Both the position numbers and the translations under genes were made by a program. Below are positions 42,637 to 51,599 of a stretch of DNA of 64,000 nt, piece after piece (position 1 is the stretch's first letter; every line of letters starts with the position of its first letter). The stretch lies in the NCBI RefSeq assembly GCF_003850565.1, contig NZ_CP027706.1, positions 1,736,001 to 1,800,000 of the forward strand, read 5' to 3'. The notes beneath the pieces were generated by a model. That model ran no database searches. It worked only from the letters and a program-made list of their open reading frames with translations, and was not told the DNA's origin. This DNA comes from Pseudomonas sessilinigenes. Its GTDB lineage: Bacteria; Pseudomonadota; Gammaproteobacteria; Pseudomonadales; Pseudomonadaceae.

Positions 42637-43848
42637 ATGCCCCAAGCCGCCCAGATGTCTCCTGCTCCCGATACCCAGGGGCAATCGTCGTCCGTAGAGC
42701 AGGCAAGCCGGCTGGGTCTTGAGCAGGCCTTTGCCCTGTTCAACCAGGTATCGAGCCAACTTACTGACTCCTACAGCATGCTTGAAGCCCGGGTCACCGA
42801 GCTCAAGGGCGAGTTGGCGGTGGTCAGTGCCCAACGCATGCAGGAGCTGGCGGAAAAAGAACGCCTGGCCAATCGCCTGCAGAACCTCCTCGACCTGTTG
42901 CCGGGCGGCGTGATCGTGATCGACGGCCATGGCATCGTCAGCGAAGCCAACCCGGCCGCCTGTGATCTCCTGGGCTTGCCCCTGGAGGGGGAGTTGTGGC
43001 GCAACGTCATTACCCGCAGTTTCGCTCCGCGCGAAGACGATGGTCATGAGATTTCCCTGCGCGACGGTCGACGGCTGTCCATCTCGACCCGCTCGCTGGA
43101 TGCAGAACCTGGGCAATTGGTGCTGCTCAACGACCTGACTGAAACCCGCCATTTGCAAGATCAGCTGGCTCGCCATGAGCGTCTGTCCTCCCTGGGAAAA
43201 ATGGTGGCGTCCCTGGCGCACCAGATCCGTACGCCGTTGTCGGCGGCCTTGTTGTATGCCAGCCATTTGACCGAGCAGGAGCTGCCCGTGAGCACCCAGC
43301 AGCGTTTTGCCGGTCGGCTCAAGGAGCGCCTGCATGAGCTCGAGCATCAGGTGCGCGACATGCTGGTGTTCGCCCGTGGCGAGCTGCCGTTGACGGATCG
43401 CCTGACGCCCAGTGCCCTATTGCAGTCGTTGCAGGAAGCGGCCTCGCCTCATGTCCAGGAGGCGTCGGTGCGCTGGCAGTGCGATAGCCGCGAAGGCGAG
43501 CTGTTGTGCAATCGCGACACCCTGGTGGGGGCCTTGCTCAATCTGATCGAGAATGCGCTCCAGGCCAGTGCCGCAACGGCACGCTTGAAGGTCCACCTGT
43601 ATCGGCGTGATGACACCTTGCGGTTGTGTATCAGTGACAATGGCAGTGGTATCGACGCTGCCGTGCTGGAGCGCCTGGGGGAGCCGTTTTTCACCACCAA
43701 GGCCAACGGAACAGGGCTTGGCCTGACAGTGGTCAAGGCGGTGGCGCGGGCTCATCAGGGAGAATTGTCACTGCGCTCGCGTCCCGGGCGTGGTACTTGC
43801 GCACTGGTGACCCTGCCTCTGTTCTCCAGTGCCCATGGAGTGGAGTGA
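42637..43848 (+). CDS. fleS: Flagellar sensor histidine kinase FleS
   Basis: A 403-residue cytoplasmic kinase with no membrane segment. A coiled-coil start and a PAS domain (about 80-170) precede the phospho-acceptor His195 in VASLAHQIRTPLSAALL, then the N box (LLNLIENALQAS) and G boxes (DNGSGID, GTGLGLTVVKAVARAH). With FleR it controls the class III genes. The gene ends 5 bases before fleR. Confidence 0.95.
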   Translation: MPQAAQMSPAPDTQGQSSSVEQASRLGLEQAFALFNQVSSQLTDSYSMLEARVTELKGELAVVSAQRMQELAEKERLANRLQNLLDLLPGGVIVIDGHGIVSEANPAACDLLGLPLEGELWRNVITRSFAPREDDGHEISLRDGRRLSISTRSLDAEPGQLVLLNDLTETRHLQDQLARHERLSSLGKMVASLAHQIRTPLSAALLYASHLTEQELPVSTQQRFAGRLKERLHELEHQVRDMLVFARGELPLTDRLTPSALLQSLQEAASPHVQEASVRWQCDSREGELLCNRDTLVGALLNLIENALQASAATARLKVHLYRRDDTLRLCISDNGSGIDAAVLERLGEPFFTTKANGTGLGLTVVKAVARAHQGELSLRSRPGRGTCALVTLPLFSSAHGVE

Positions 43849-43853
43849 AGGTA

Positions 43854-45257
43854 ATGGCAATCAAGGTTCTACTGGTTGAAGACGATCGCGCCCTGCGTGA
43901 AGCACTGGCCGACACCCTGCTGCTGGCGGGGCATGACTACAAGGCGGTCGGTAGTGCCGAAGAGGCATTGACGGCAGTGGCCAGCGAGTCTTTCAGCCTG
44001 GTGCTCAGTGACGTCAACATGCCCGGCATGGATGGCCATCAGTTGCTGGGCCTGCTGCGCGCGCGCCAGCCGCAGTTGCCGGTGCTATTGATGACGGCCC
44101 ACGGCGCAGTCGAGCGTGCCGTGGATGCCATGCGCCAGGGGGCCGCCGATTATCTGGTCAAGCCCTTCGAACCCAAGGCCCTGCTCGATCTGGTGGCGCG
44201 TCATGCCCTGGGCTGCTTGGGAGTGAGCGACGATGAAGGTCCGGTCGCCTTCGAGCCGGCCAGCATGCAGTTGCTGGAGCTGGCGAGCCGGGTGGCCCGC
44301 AGTGACTCCACGGTGCTGATCTCCGGGGAGTCGGGTACTGGCAAGGAGGTGCTGGCGCGCTACATTCACCAGCATTCGCACCGTGCGAGCCAGCCCTTTA
44401 TCGCCATCAACTGTGCGGCGATTCCGGACAACATGCTCGAGGCCACTCTGTTCGGGCATGAGAAGGGGGCCTTTACGGGCGCTATCGCAGCCCAGCCGGG
44501 CAAGTTCGAGCAGGCCGATGGCGGCACGATCTTGCTCGACGAGATCTCCGAAATGCCCCTCGGCCTGCAGGCCAAGCTGCTGCGGGTCTTGCAGGAGCGT
44601 GAAGTGGAGCGGGTCGGCGCGCGCAAGCCCATCAGCCTGGATATCCGCGTAGTGGCCACGACCAACCGCGACCTGGCGGGAGAGGTGGCGGCCGGGCGTT
44701 TCCGCGAGGACCTTTATTACCGCTTGTCGGTTTTCCCCCTGGCCTGGCGTCCATTGCGCGAGCGCACTGCCGATATTCTGCCGCTGGCCGAAAGATTGCT
44801 GCTCAAGCACGTCAATAAAATGAAGCATGCCGCCGCCAAGCTCTCGGTCGAAGCCCAGGCTTGTCTGTTGGCCTACCCCTGGCCGGGTAATGTGCGTGAG
44901 TTGGACAACGCATTGCAGCGGGCCCTGATCCTGCAGCAGGGCGGCCTGATTCGCCCCGAGGATTTCTGTCTCGCCGGGCCCGTTGCCTGTGCGCCGTTGC
45001 CGGCGCTCGCGCCTGTTGGCCAGGCGGCCCGCGATGTGGTGGGGGAGCTGCCTGAGGCACCCCAGGAGTCGGGTGGCCTGGGGGACGATCTGCGGCGGCG
45101 GGAGTTCCAGATGATCATCGATACCCTGCGCTCAGAGCGCGGACGGCGTAAGGAGGCGGCGGAGCGCCTGGGCATCAGTCCGCGCACCCTGCGTTACAAA
45201 TTGGCGCAGATGCGTGACGCCGGAATGGACGTCGAGGCCTATCTGTTCGCTACCTGA
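43854..45257 (+). CDS. fleR: Flagellar response regulator FleR
   Basis: A 467-residue NtrC-type regulator. The receiver domain has the phospho-acceptor Asp53 (SDVNMPGMDG) and switch lysine in YLVKPF. The AAA+ domain has Walker A GESGTGKE and an intact GAFTGA, and the Fis-type helix-turn-helix lies at the C-terminus (RRKEAAERLGISPRTLRYKL). It activates sigma-54 promoters of class III genes, including flgF in the P. aeruginosa scheme. The start at 43854 (MAIKVLLVEDD) has GAAGG upstream. Confidence 0.96.
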   Translation: MAIKVLLVEDDRALREALADTLLLAGHDYKAVGSAEEALTAVASESFSLVLSDVNMPGMDGHQLLGLLRARQPQLPVLLMTAHGAVERAVDAMRQGAADYLVKPFEPKALLDLVARHALGCLGVSDDEGPVAFEPASMQLLELASRVARSDSTVLISGESGTGKEVLARYIHQHSHRASQPFIAINCAAIPDNMLEATLFGHEKGAFTGAIAAQPGKFEQADGGTILLDEISEMPLGLQAKLLRVLQEREVERVGARKPISLDIRVVATTNRDLAGEVAAGRFREDLYYRLSVFPLAWRPLRERTADILPLAERLLLKHVNKMKHAAAKLSVEAQACLLAYPWPGNVRELDNALQRALILQQGGLIRPEDFCLAGPVACAPLPALAPVGQAARDVVGELPEAPQESGGLGDDLRRREFQMIIDTLRSERGRRKEAAERLGISPRTLRYKLAQMRDAGMDVEAYLFAT

Positions 45258-45270
45258 TGAGAGGTTTACG

Positions 45271-45290
45271 AAGCCCAGGATGGGCTTTTG
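45271..45290 (+). terminator. Terminator after fleR
   Basis: AAGCCCA (45271-45277) and TGGGCTT (45281-45287) form a 7-base-pair stem with a 3-base loop and a short T-run. It lies 14 bases after the fleR stop. Confidence 0.6.
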
Positions 45291-45309
45291 TCGAGTTGGG
45301 CCATGGAGC

Positions 45310-45325
45310 TGGCACCCTTGTTGCT
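45310..45325 (+). promoter_or_regulatory. Sigma-54 promoter of fliE operon
   Basis: TGGCACC-CTTG-TTGCT is a near-perfect -24/-12 element with GG and GC ten bases apart, 62 bases before the fliE ATG. FleQ is the expected activator. Confidence 0.85.
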
Positions 45326-45386
45326 AACACCTCACTAACCGCGGAGTGAGCGTCAAAAAAATGCGGGTCGTCAGAGAGAGTAGACC

Positions 45387-45713
45387 ATGAGCCAAGGTAT
45401 TGAATTTAATCGGTTGATGTTGGATATGCGGGCCATGCAGATGGACGCAATGTCGCAGCCAAAATCCGCCGCAGTAGCAGAGGTCGCCGGCAGCAGTTTC
45501 GCCGACCTGCTTGGCCAGGCCGTGAACAAGGTCAACGATACCCAGCAAGCCTCCAATCAGTTGGCCAACGCCTTCGAGATTGGCAAGAGCGGCGTCGATC
45601 TGACGGACGTGATGATTTCCTCGCAAAAGGCCAGTGTGTCTTTTCAAGCCTTGACCCAGGTGCGTAACAAGCTGGTTCAAGCGTATCAAGACATCATGCA
45701 GATGCCGGTTTAA
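45387..45713 (+). CDS. fliE: Flagellar basal-body protein FliE
   Basis: A 108-residue protein. The C-terminal half ([37 protein letters not shown]) is the conserved FliE coiled region. It joins the MS-ring to the rod and is among the first exported proteins. It opens the fliEFGHIJ operon. Confidence 0.95.
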   Translation: MSQGIEFNRLMLDMRAMQMDAMSQPKSAAVAEVAGSSFADLLGQAVNKVNDTQQASNQLANAFEIGKSGVDLTDVMISSQKASVSFQALTQVRNKLVQAYQDIMQMPV

Positions 45714-45728
45714 GGACGAGATTGAGTC

Positions 45729-47519
45729 ATGGCAGAAGCAGTCGCCGATAACGTACCGGCCAAGGCCACACCGCCGGTAGACGGGAAACCGCCGCTGTTC
45801 GGTTTGTCGTTCCTGGAAAACCTGTCCCAGATGACCATGCTGCGTCAGGTCGGCCTGTTGGTGGGCCTGGCCGCCAGCGTGGCGATCGGCTTTGCCGTGG
45901 TGTTGTGGTCCCAGCAGCCCGATTACCGGCCGCTGTATGGCAGCCTGGCGGGGATGGATGCCAAGCAGGTCATGGATACCCTGGCCTCTGCCGATATTCC
46001 CTACACCGTCGAGCCCAACTCCGGAGCCCTGCTGGTCAAGGCCGATGACTTGCCTCGTGCCCGCCTGAAACTGGCCGCCGCCGGCGTAGCGCCGGGCGAC
46101 GGCAATGTCGGCTTCGAGATCCTCGATAAAGAACAAGGGCTGGGCACCAGCCAGTTCATGGAGGCTACCCGCTACCGCCGTGGTCTGGAAGGCGAACTGG
46201 CCCGCACTATTTCCAGCCTGAACAACGTCAAGGGTGCCCGGGTGCACCTGGCCATTCCGAAGAGCTCGGTATTCGTGCGCGACGAACGCAAGCCCAGTGC
46301 CTCGGTGTTGGTCGAGCTGTACTCTGGCCGCTCCCTCGAGCCTGGCCAGGTCATGGCTATCGTCAATTTGGTGGCGACCAGCGTTCCCGAGTTGAGCAAG
46401 TCCCAGGTCACCGTAGTGGACCAGAAGGGCAACCTGCTTTCCGACCAGGCGGAAAACTCCGCGCTGACCATGGCCGGCAAGCAGTTCGACTACAGCCGCC
46501 GCATGGAAAGCATGCTGACCCAGCGGGTGCATAACATCCTGCAGCCGGTGCTGGGTAACGATCGCTACAAGGCTGAAGTCTCGGCCGATGTCGACTTCAG
46601 TGCGGTGGAATCCACCTCTGAACAGTTCAACCCCGACCAGCCGGCCTTGCGCAGCGAGCAGTCGGTCAACGAGCAGCGTTCCAGCAGCAATGGCCCGCAA
46701 GGCGTTCCTGGTGCCCTGAGCAACCAGCCGCCGTCGCCGGCCTCGGCCCCGCAGACTACCGGTGGCGCCACCGCTTCTGCCGGTATGGTGCAGCCAGGGC
46801 AGCCGTTGCTGGATGCCAACGGCCAGCAGATCATGGACCCGGCCACTGGCCAGCCGATGCTCGCGCCTTATCCGTCGGACAAGCGTCAACAATCCACCAA
46901 GAACTTCGAACTCGACCGTTCCATCAGTCACACCAAGCAACAGCAGGGCCGCTTGAATCGCCTCTCGGTCGCTGTGGTGGTGGACGACCAGGTCAAGGTC
47001 AACCCGGCCAATGGCGAAACTACCCGTGCGCCATGGAGCGCCGACGAATTGGCGCGCTTCACTCGCCTGGTTCAGGACGCGGTCGGTTTCGATGCCAGCC
47101 GTGGTGACAGCGTCAGTGTGATCAACGTGCCGTTCTCCGCCGATCGTGGGGAAGTGGTCGCCGATATTCCGTTCTACTCGCAGCCCTGGTTCTGGGACAT
47201 CGTCAAGCAAGTGCTGGGCGTGCTGTTCATCCTGGTATTGGTGTTCGGTGTCCTGCGTCCGGTGCTCAACAACATCACCGGCGGCGGCAAAGGCAAGCAA
47301 CTGGCTGGCCTGGGCAGCGACGTCGAGCTGGGCGGCATGGGCGGCCTGGATGGCGAGTTGGCCAACGACCGTGTCAGCCTCGGTGGTCCGCAAAGCATCC
47401 TGCTGCCGAGCCCGAGCGAGGGTTATGACGCTCAGTTGAATGCAATCAAGAGTCTGGTGGCAGAAGACCCGGGTCGAGTGGCCCAGGTCGTGAAAGAGTG
47501 GATTAACGCAGATGAGTGA
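45729..47519 (+). CDS. fliF: MS-ring protein FliF
   Basis: A 596-residue MS-ring protein. The first membrane segment lies at about 43-62 (VGLLVGLAASVAIGFAVVLW) and the second at about 490-508 (VLGVLFILVLVFGVL). Between them are the ring-building YscJ-like domain (VEPNSGALLVKADDLPRARLKLA) and a Pro/Gln-rich variable loop. The C-terminal tail binds FliG. It overlaps fliG by 8 bases. Confidence 0.97.
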   Translation: MAEAVADNVPAKATPPVDGKPPLFGLSFLENLSQMTMLRQVGLLVGLAASVAIGFAVVLWSQQPDYRPLYGSLAGMDAKQVMDTLASADIPYTVEPNSGALLVKADDLPRARLKLAAAGVAPGDGNVGFEILDKEQGLGTSQFMEATRYRRGLEGELARTISSLNNVKGARVHLAIPKSSVFVRDERKPSASVLVELYSGRSLEPGQVMAIVNLVATSVPELSKSQVTVVDQKGNLLSDQAENSALTMAGKQFDYSRRMESMLTQRVHNILQPVLGNDRYKAEVSADVDFSAVESTSEQFNPDQPALRSEQSVNEQRSSSNGPQGVPGALSNQPPSPASAPQTTGGATASAGMVQPGQPLLDANGQQIMDPATGQPMLAPYPSDKRQQSTKNFELDRSISHTKQQQGRLNRLSVAVVVDDQVKVNPANGETTRAPWSADELARFTRLVQDAVGFDASRGDSVSVINVPFSADRGEVVADIPFYSQPWFWDIVKQVLGVLFILVLVFGVLRPVLNNITGGGKGKQLAGLGSDVELGGMGGLDGELANDRVSLGGPQSILLPSPSEGYDAQLNAIKSLVAEDPGRVAQVVKEWINADE

Positions 47520-48531
47520 TAACCGAGCCGCTACCGCCAAACTGACCCGGGTCGACAAGGCTGCGATCCTGCTGCTGTCCCTGGGCTCCACCGATGCCGC
47601 GCAAGTGTTGCGCCACATGGGGCCCAAGGAGGTCCAGCGTGTGGGTGTGGCCATGGCGCAGATGGGTAACGTGCACCGTGAGCAGGTCGAGCAGGTGATG
47701 AGCGAGTTCGTCGACATCGTCGGCGACCAGACCAGTCTCGGCGTGGGCTCTGACGATTACGTACGCAAGATGCTCACCCAGGCCCTGGGCGAGGACAAGG
47801 CCAACGGCTTGATCGACCGCATCCTGCTGGGCGGCAACACCAGTGGCCTGGACAGTCTGAAGTGGATGGAGCCGCGGGCCGTGGCCGACGTGATCCGCTA
47901 TGAGCACCCGCAGATCCAGGCGATCGTGGTGGCCTACCTGGATCCGGACCAGGCTGGCGAGGTGCTGGGCAACTTCGACCACAAGGCGCGACTGGACATC
48001 ATCCTGCGGGTTTCTTCGCTCAATACCGTGCAACCTGCGGCGCTGAAAGAGCTGAACCAGATCCTCGAGAAGCAGTTCTCCGGCAACTCCAACGCTTCGC
48101 GTACCACCTTGGGCGGTATCAAGCGCGCCGCCGACATCATGAACTTCCTCGACAGCTCGATCGAAGGCCAGCTGATGGACTCGATCCGCGAAGTGGACGA
48201 GGACCTGTCCGGCCAGATCGAGGACTTGATGTTCGTCTTCAACAACCTGGCCGATGTCGACGACCGCGGGATCCAGGCGCTGTTGCGCGAGGTGTCTTCC
48301 GATGTGCTGGTGCTGGCCCTCAAGGGGTCGGACGAGGGCGTCAAGGAAAAGATCTTCAAGAACATGTCCAAGCGTGCCGCCGAGTTGCTGCGCGACGACC
48401 TGGAAGCCAAGGGGCCGGTGCGCGTCAGCGACGTGGAAACTGCGCAGAAGGAAATCCTCACCATTGCCCGCCGTATGGCCGAAGCCGGAGAGATCGTTCT
48501 CGGTGGGAAGGGCGGCGAAGAAATGATCTAA
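47512..48531 (+). CDS. fliG: Motor switch protein FliG
   Basis: A 339-residue rotor protein. The N-terminal domain (KAAILLLSLGSTDAAQVLRH) docks on FliF and the middle domain contains the EHPQ motif (YEHPQIQAIV). The C-terminal torque domain (DDRGIQALLREVSSDVLVLALKGSDE) carries the charged residues facing the stator. Full length. Confidence 0.97.
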   Translation: MSDNRAATAKLTRVDKAAILLLSLGSTDAAQVLRHMGPKEVQRVGVAMAQMGNVHREQVEQVMSEFVDIVGDQTSLGVGSDDYVRKMLTQALGEDKANGLIDRILLGGNTSGLDSLKWMEPRAVADVIRYEHPQIQAIVVAYLDPDQAGEVLGNFDHKARLDIILRVSSLNTVQPAALKELNQILEKQFSGNSNASRTTLGGIKRAADIMNFLDSSIEGQLMDSIREVDEDLSGQIEDLMFVFNNLADVDDRGIQALLREVSSDVLVLALKGSDEGVKEKIFKNMSKRAAELLRDDLEAKGPVRVSDVETAQKEILTIARRMAEAGEIVLGGKGGEEMI

Positions 48532-48540
48532 GGTCGCTTT

Positions 48541-49389
48541 ATGTCGTCCAGCAGTGATGAAGCCCAGAGCGGACTGATCCGTGCTCGGGACGTAGAGGGT
48601 TTCGATGTCTGGGCGCTGCCCAGCTTCGACCCGGAACCCGAGCCGGAGCCGGAACCCGAGCCCGAGGAGATCGAGGAAGAAATCGAGGAGGTGCCGCTGG
48701 AGGAAGTCCAGCCACTGACCCTGGAGGAACTCGAGAGCATTCGCCAGGAAGCCTACAACGAGGGTTTTGCCACCGGTGAACGCGAGGGCTTCCACAGCAC
48801 CACGCTCAAGGTTCGCCAGGAAGCTGACGTGGCCTTGAATGCCAAGTTGCAGGCGCTCGAATTGCTGATGGGCAATCTGTTCGAGCCGATCGCCGAGCAA
48901 GACACCCAGATCGAGAAAACCCTGGTGGACCTGGTCAGGCATGTAGCGCGCCAGGTTATCCAGCGTGAGCTGGCGATGGACTCCAGCCAGATCGAACAGG
49001 TCATGCGCGAGGCCCTCAAGCTGCTGCCCCTGGGCGTTGGCAATGTGCGGCTGTACGTCAATCCGCAGGACTTCGAACAGGTCAAGAGCCTGCGCGACCG
49101 GCATGAAGAAGACTGGCGCATCGTCGAGGACGAGTCCCTGCTGCCGGGCGGCTGCCGGGTCGAGACCGAGCACAGTCGTATCGATGCCAGCGTCGAGACC
49201 CGGATTACCCAGGCCATGGACCAGCTCTTCGATCAATTGCACGAACAATCGCTGCATCCAGCGGCGGCGGACTTGAGCCTGGAGCTCGGGCCGCGTACGC
49301 CGGACTTGCCGCAGGCGCCAGCTGCCGATCCAGGTGCTGAACAGGATGCCGAGCAGCCTGAGCCCACGGACCCTGTCCATGCGCCTTGA
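48541..49389 (+). CDS. fliH: Flagellar export regulator FliH
   Basis: A 282-residue stator-like partner of the FliI ATPase. The N-terminus has FDVWALPSF and then a Pro-Glu tandem repeat (six PE units, bases 48631-48666). The helical middle and the C-terminal domain ([21 protein letters not shown], then [13 protein letters not shown]) are conserved. An acidic, Pro/Ala-rich tail extends past the usual end. It overlaps fliI by 11 bases. Confidence 0.93.
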   Translation: MSSSSDEAQSGLIRARDVEGFDVWALPSFDPEPEPEPEPEPEEIEEEIEEVPLEEVQPLTLEELESIRQEAYNEGFATGEREGFHSTTLKVRQEADVALNAKLQALELLMGNLFEPIAEQDTQIEKTLVDLVRHVARQVIQRELAMDSSQIEQVMREALKLLPLGVGNVRLYVNPQDFEQVKSLRDRHEEDWRIVEDESLLPGGCRVETEHSRIDASVETRITQAMDQLFDQLHEQSLHPAAADLSLELGPRTPDLPQAPAADPGAEQDAEQPEPTDPVHAP

Positions 49390-50737
49390 TCGGACCAGCT
49401 TCGGCAAGCGCCTGGGCAGCTACGCCGAGGCCGTCAAGTTGCCGAGCCAGCCGGTCCTCGAGGGACGCCTGCTGCGCATGGTCGGCCTGACCCTGGAGGC
49501 TGAAGGCCTGCGAGCCGCCATGGGCACCCGCTGCCTGGTGATCAACGACGACAGTTACCACCCGGTCCAGGTCGAAGCCGAAGTCATGGGTTTCTCCGGG
49601 AGCAAGGTGTTCCTGATGCCGGTGGGCAGTGTCGCCGGGATTGCTCCCGGTGCTCGCGTGGTACCGCTGGGCGATACCGGGCGCCTGCCCATGGGCATGA
49701 GCATGCTCGGGCGAGTGCTGGACGGTGCCGGTCGGGCCTTGGACGGCAAGGGCGGCATGCGTGCCGAAGACTGGGTGCCGATGGACGGTCCGACCATCAA
49801 CCCGCTCAATCGCGACCCCATCAGCCAGCCGCTGGATGTGGGTATCCGCAGCATCAACGGTTTATTGACAGTCGGTCGCGGCCAGCGCCTGGGCCTGTTC
49901 GCCGGTACGGGCGTGGGCAAGAGTGTGCTGCTGGGCATGATGACCCGCTTCACCGAGGCCGACATCATCGTGGTCGGGCTGATCGGTGAGCGGGGACGCG
50001 AGGTCAAGGAGTTCATCGAGCATATCCTCGGCGAAGAGGGGCTCAAGCGCTCGGTGGTGGTGGCATCGCCGGCGGACGACGCACCGCTGATGCGTTTGCG
50101 CGCGGCGATGTATTGCACGCGGATCGCTGAGTATTTTCGCGACAAGGGCAAGAATGTCCTGTTGCTGATGGATTCGCTGACTCGTTTTGCCCAGGCCCAG
50201 CGGGAAATCGCCTTGGCGATCGGCGAGCCTCCGGCGACCAAGGGCTATCCGCCGTCGGTATTCGCCAAGCTGCCCAAGCTGGTGGAGCGCGCGGGCAATG
50301 CCGAGGCCGGTGGTGGTTCGATCACGGCGTTCTATACCGTGCTTTCCGAAGGCGACGACCAGCAGGATCCGATCGCCGACTCGGCCCGGGGCGTGCTCGA
50401 CGGACACATCGTGCTGTCCCGGCGCCTGGCGGAGGAGGGGCACTACCCGGCAATCGATATCGAGGCCTCCATCAGTCGGGTCATGCCGGCGGTGATCAGT
50501 GCCGAGAACATGGCGCGCGCCCAGTACTTCAAGCAGTTGTGGTCGCGTTACCAGCAGGCTCGCGATCTGATCAGCGTCGGGGCCTACGTCGCCGGTGGCG
50601 ATCGCGACACCGATACCGCGATCTCCCTGCATCCGGCGATGGTGGCCTATCTGCGCCAGGGACTGAACGACAACGTCAGCCTGGGCCATAGCCAGACCCA
50701 TCTGGAAATGTTGTTCTCCCAGATCGCGAGCGGGTAA
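49379..50737 (+). CDS. fliI: Flagellar export ATPase FliI
   Basis: A 452-residue F1-type ATPase. The P-loop [13 protein letters not shown] lies at about residues 180-190, with the Walker B region [18 protein letters not shown] and the type III ATPase motif [13 protein letters not shown]. It energises export with FliH and FliJ. The start at 49379 ([12 protein letters not shown]) matches the family beginning and lies inside the end of fliH. Confidence 0.96.
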   Translation: MRLDRTSFGKRLGSYAEAVKLPSQPVLEGRLLRMVGLTLEAEGLRAAMGTRCLVINDDSYHPVQVEAEVMGFSGSKVFLMPVGSVAGIAPGARVVPLGDTGRLPMGMSMLGRVLDGAGRALDGKGGMRAEDWVPMDGPTINPLNRDPISQPLDVGIRSINGLLTVGRGQRLGLFAGTGVGKSVLLGMMTRFTEADIIVVGLIGERGREVKEFIEHILGEEGLKRSVVVASPADDAPLMRLRAAMYCTRIAEYFRDKGKNVLLLMDSLTRFAQAQREIALAIGEPPATKGYPPSVFAKLPKLVERAGNAEAGGGSITAFYTVLSEGDDQQDPIADSARGVLDGHIVLSRRLAEEGHYPAIDIEASISRVMPAVISAENMARAQYFKQLWSRYQQARDLISVGAYVAGGDRDTDTAISLHPAMVAYLRQGLNDNVSLGHSQTHLEMLFSQIASG

Positions 50738-50743
50738 CCGGTC

Positions 50744-51193
50744 ATGGCCGATAGCCGTGCGGCGCGCCTGGCGCCGGTGGTGGACATGGCGGAGAAAGCC
50801 GAGCGCACTGCGGTCCAGCGCCTGGAATACTTCAATGGCCAGATGCGGGTCGCCGAAAGCAAGCTGGGTGACCTGGAGCGGTTTCGCAACGACTACCAGG
50901 AGCAATGGGTCGAGCGCGGCAAGCTGGGGGTTTCCGGCCACTGGCTGCTCAACTACCAGTACTTCCTCAGTCAGCTGGACACCGCTGTAGCCCAGCAGCG
51001 CCAGAGCCTGGCCTGGCACCAGAACAACCTCGACCGCGCCCGTGAGGCCTGGCAGCAGGCCTACGCGCGGGTGGAAGGGTTGCGCAAGCTGGTGCAGCGC
51101 TATATCGACGAGGCGCGGGCGCTGGAAGACAAGCGCGAGCAGAAACTGCTGGATGAGCTTTCCCAGCGCCTGCCGCGCCAATCGCCTTATTGA
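50744..51193 (+). CDS. fliJ: Flagellar export chaperone FliJ
   Basis: A 149-residue, almost wholly coiled-coil protein (AARLAPVVDMAEKAERTAVQRL at the start, long Arg/Gln/Glu-rich helices after). FliJ acts as the central stalk of the FliI ring and as an escort for chaperones. It lies 6 bases after fliI. Its stop codon falls within a terminator hairpin. Confidence 0.9.
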   Translation: MADSRAARLAPVVDMAEKAERTAVQRLEYFNGQMRVAESKLGDLERFRNDYQEQWVERGKLGVSGHWLLNYQYFLSQLDTAVAQQRQSLAWHQNNLDRAREAWQQAYARVEGLRKLVQRYIDEARALEDKREQKLLDELSQRLPRQSPY

Positions 51194-51207
51194 GCGGCGG
51201 TTTTTTT
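51170..51207 (+). terminator. Intrinsic terminator overlapping the fliJ stop
   Basis: CTGCCGC (51170-51176) pairs with GCGGCGG (51194-51200) around a 17-base loop that contains the fliJ stop region; seven T residues follow. It marks the end of the fliE-J operon, so the hsb genes downstream probably have their own promoter. Confidence 0.65.
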
Positions 51208-51279
51208 CCTGGCAGGTTGTTCGGCTGCCCAGTGGGTGCTAAACCTTCTAGACGTCGCCAATGACAAGGAACCAGTCTC

Positions 51280-51585
51280 ATGTCGGTCGTTACAGAAATA
51301 TCCCCGGATGGACAGAAACTCACTATTTCGATCAAGGGGCGTTTCGACTTCGGGCGTCACCAGGAATTTCGCGAGTCCTACGAACGACTCAACAAGACGC
51401 CGGAATCCATCGTGGTGGATCTCAAGGAGGCCACCTATCTCGACAGCTCGGCCCTGGGCATGTTGCTGCTGCTGCGTGATCACGCCGGTGGCGACAATGC
51501 CGACGTCCGGGTGATCAATAGCAATTCGGATGTCCGCAAGATCCTCGCTATCTCCAATTTCGACAAGCTTTTCGATATCAGTTGA
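51280..51585 (+). CDS. hsbA: STAS anti-anti-sigma factor HsbA
   Basis: A 101-residue STAS-domain protein. The phosphorylation site is Ser56 in ATYLDSSALGMLLLL, the same numbering reported for P. aeruginosa HsbA. There, unphosphorylated HsbA binds the anti-sigma factor FlgM, and phosphorylated HsbA acts on a diguanylate cyclase (HsbD), linking swimming and biofilm. AGGAACC precedes the ATG. It overlaps the long open frame of hsbR and is followed by hptB. Confidence 0.85.
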   Translation: MSVVTEISPDGQKLTISIKGRFDFGRHQEFRESYERLNKTPESIVVDLKEATYLDSSALGMLLLLRDHAGGDNADVRVINSNSDVRKILAISNFDKLFDIS

Positions 51586-51599
51586 CTGGCGTGCGGTCG

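Noticed and set aside
45324..47717. A 797-codon minus-strand open frame opposite fliE and fliF
   Set aside because: Antisense shadow of fliE/fliF; no ribosome-binding site or recognisable protein family.
51240..51264. Possible sigma-28 promoter before hsbA (TAAA ... GCCAATGA)
   Set aside because: The spacing is two bases short and the -10 matches only 6 of 8 positions.
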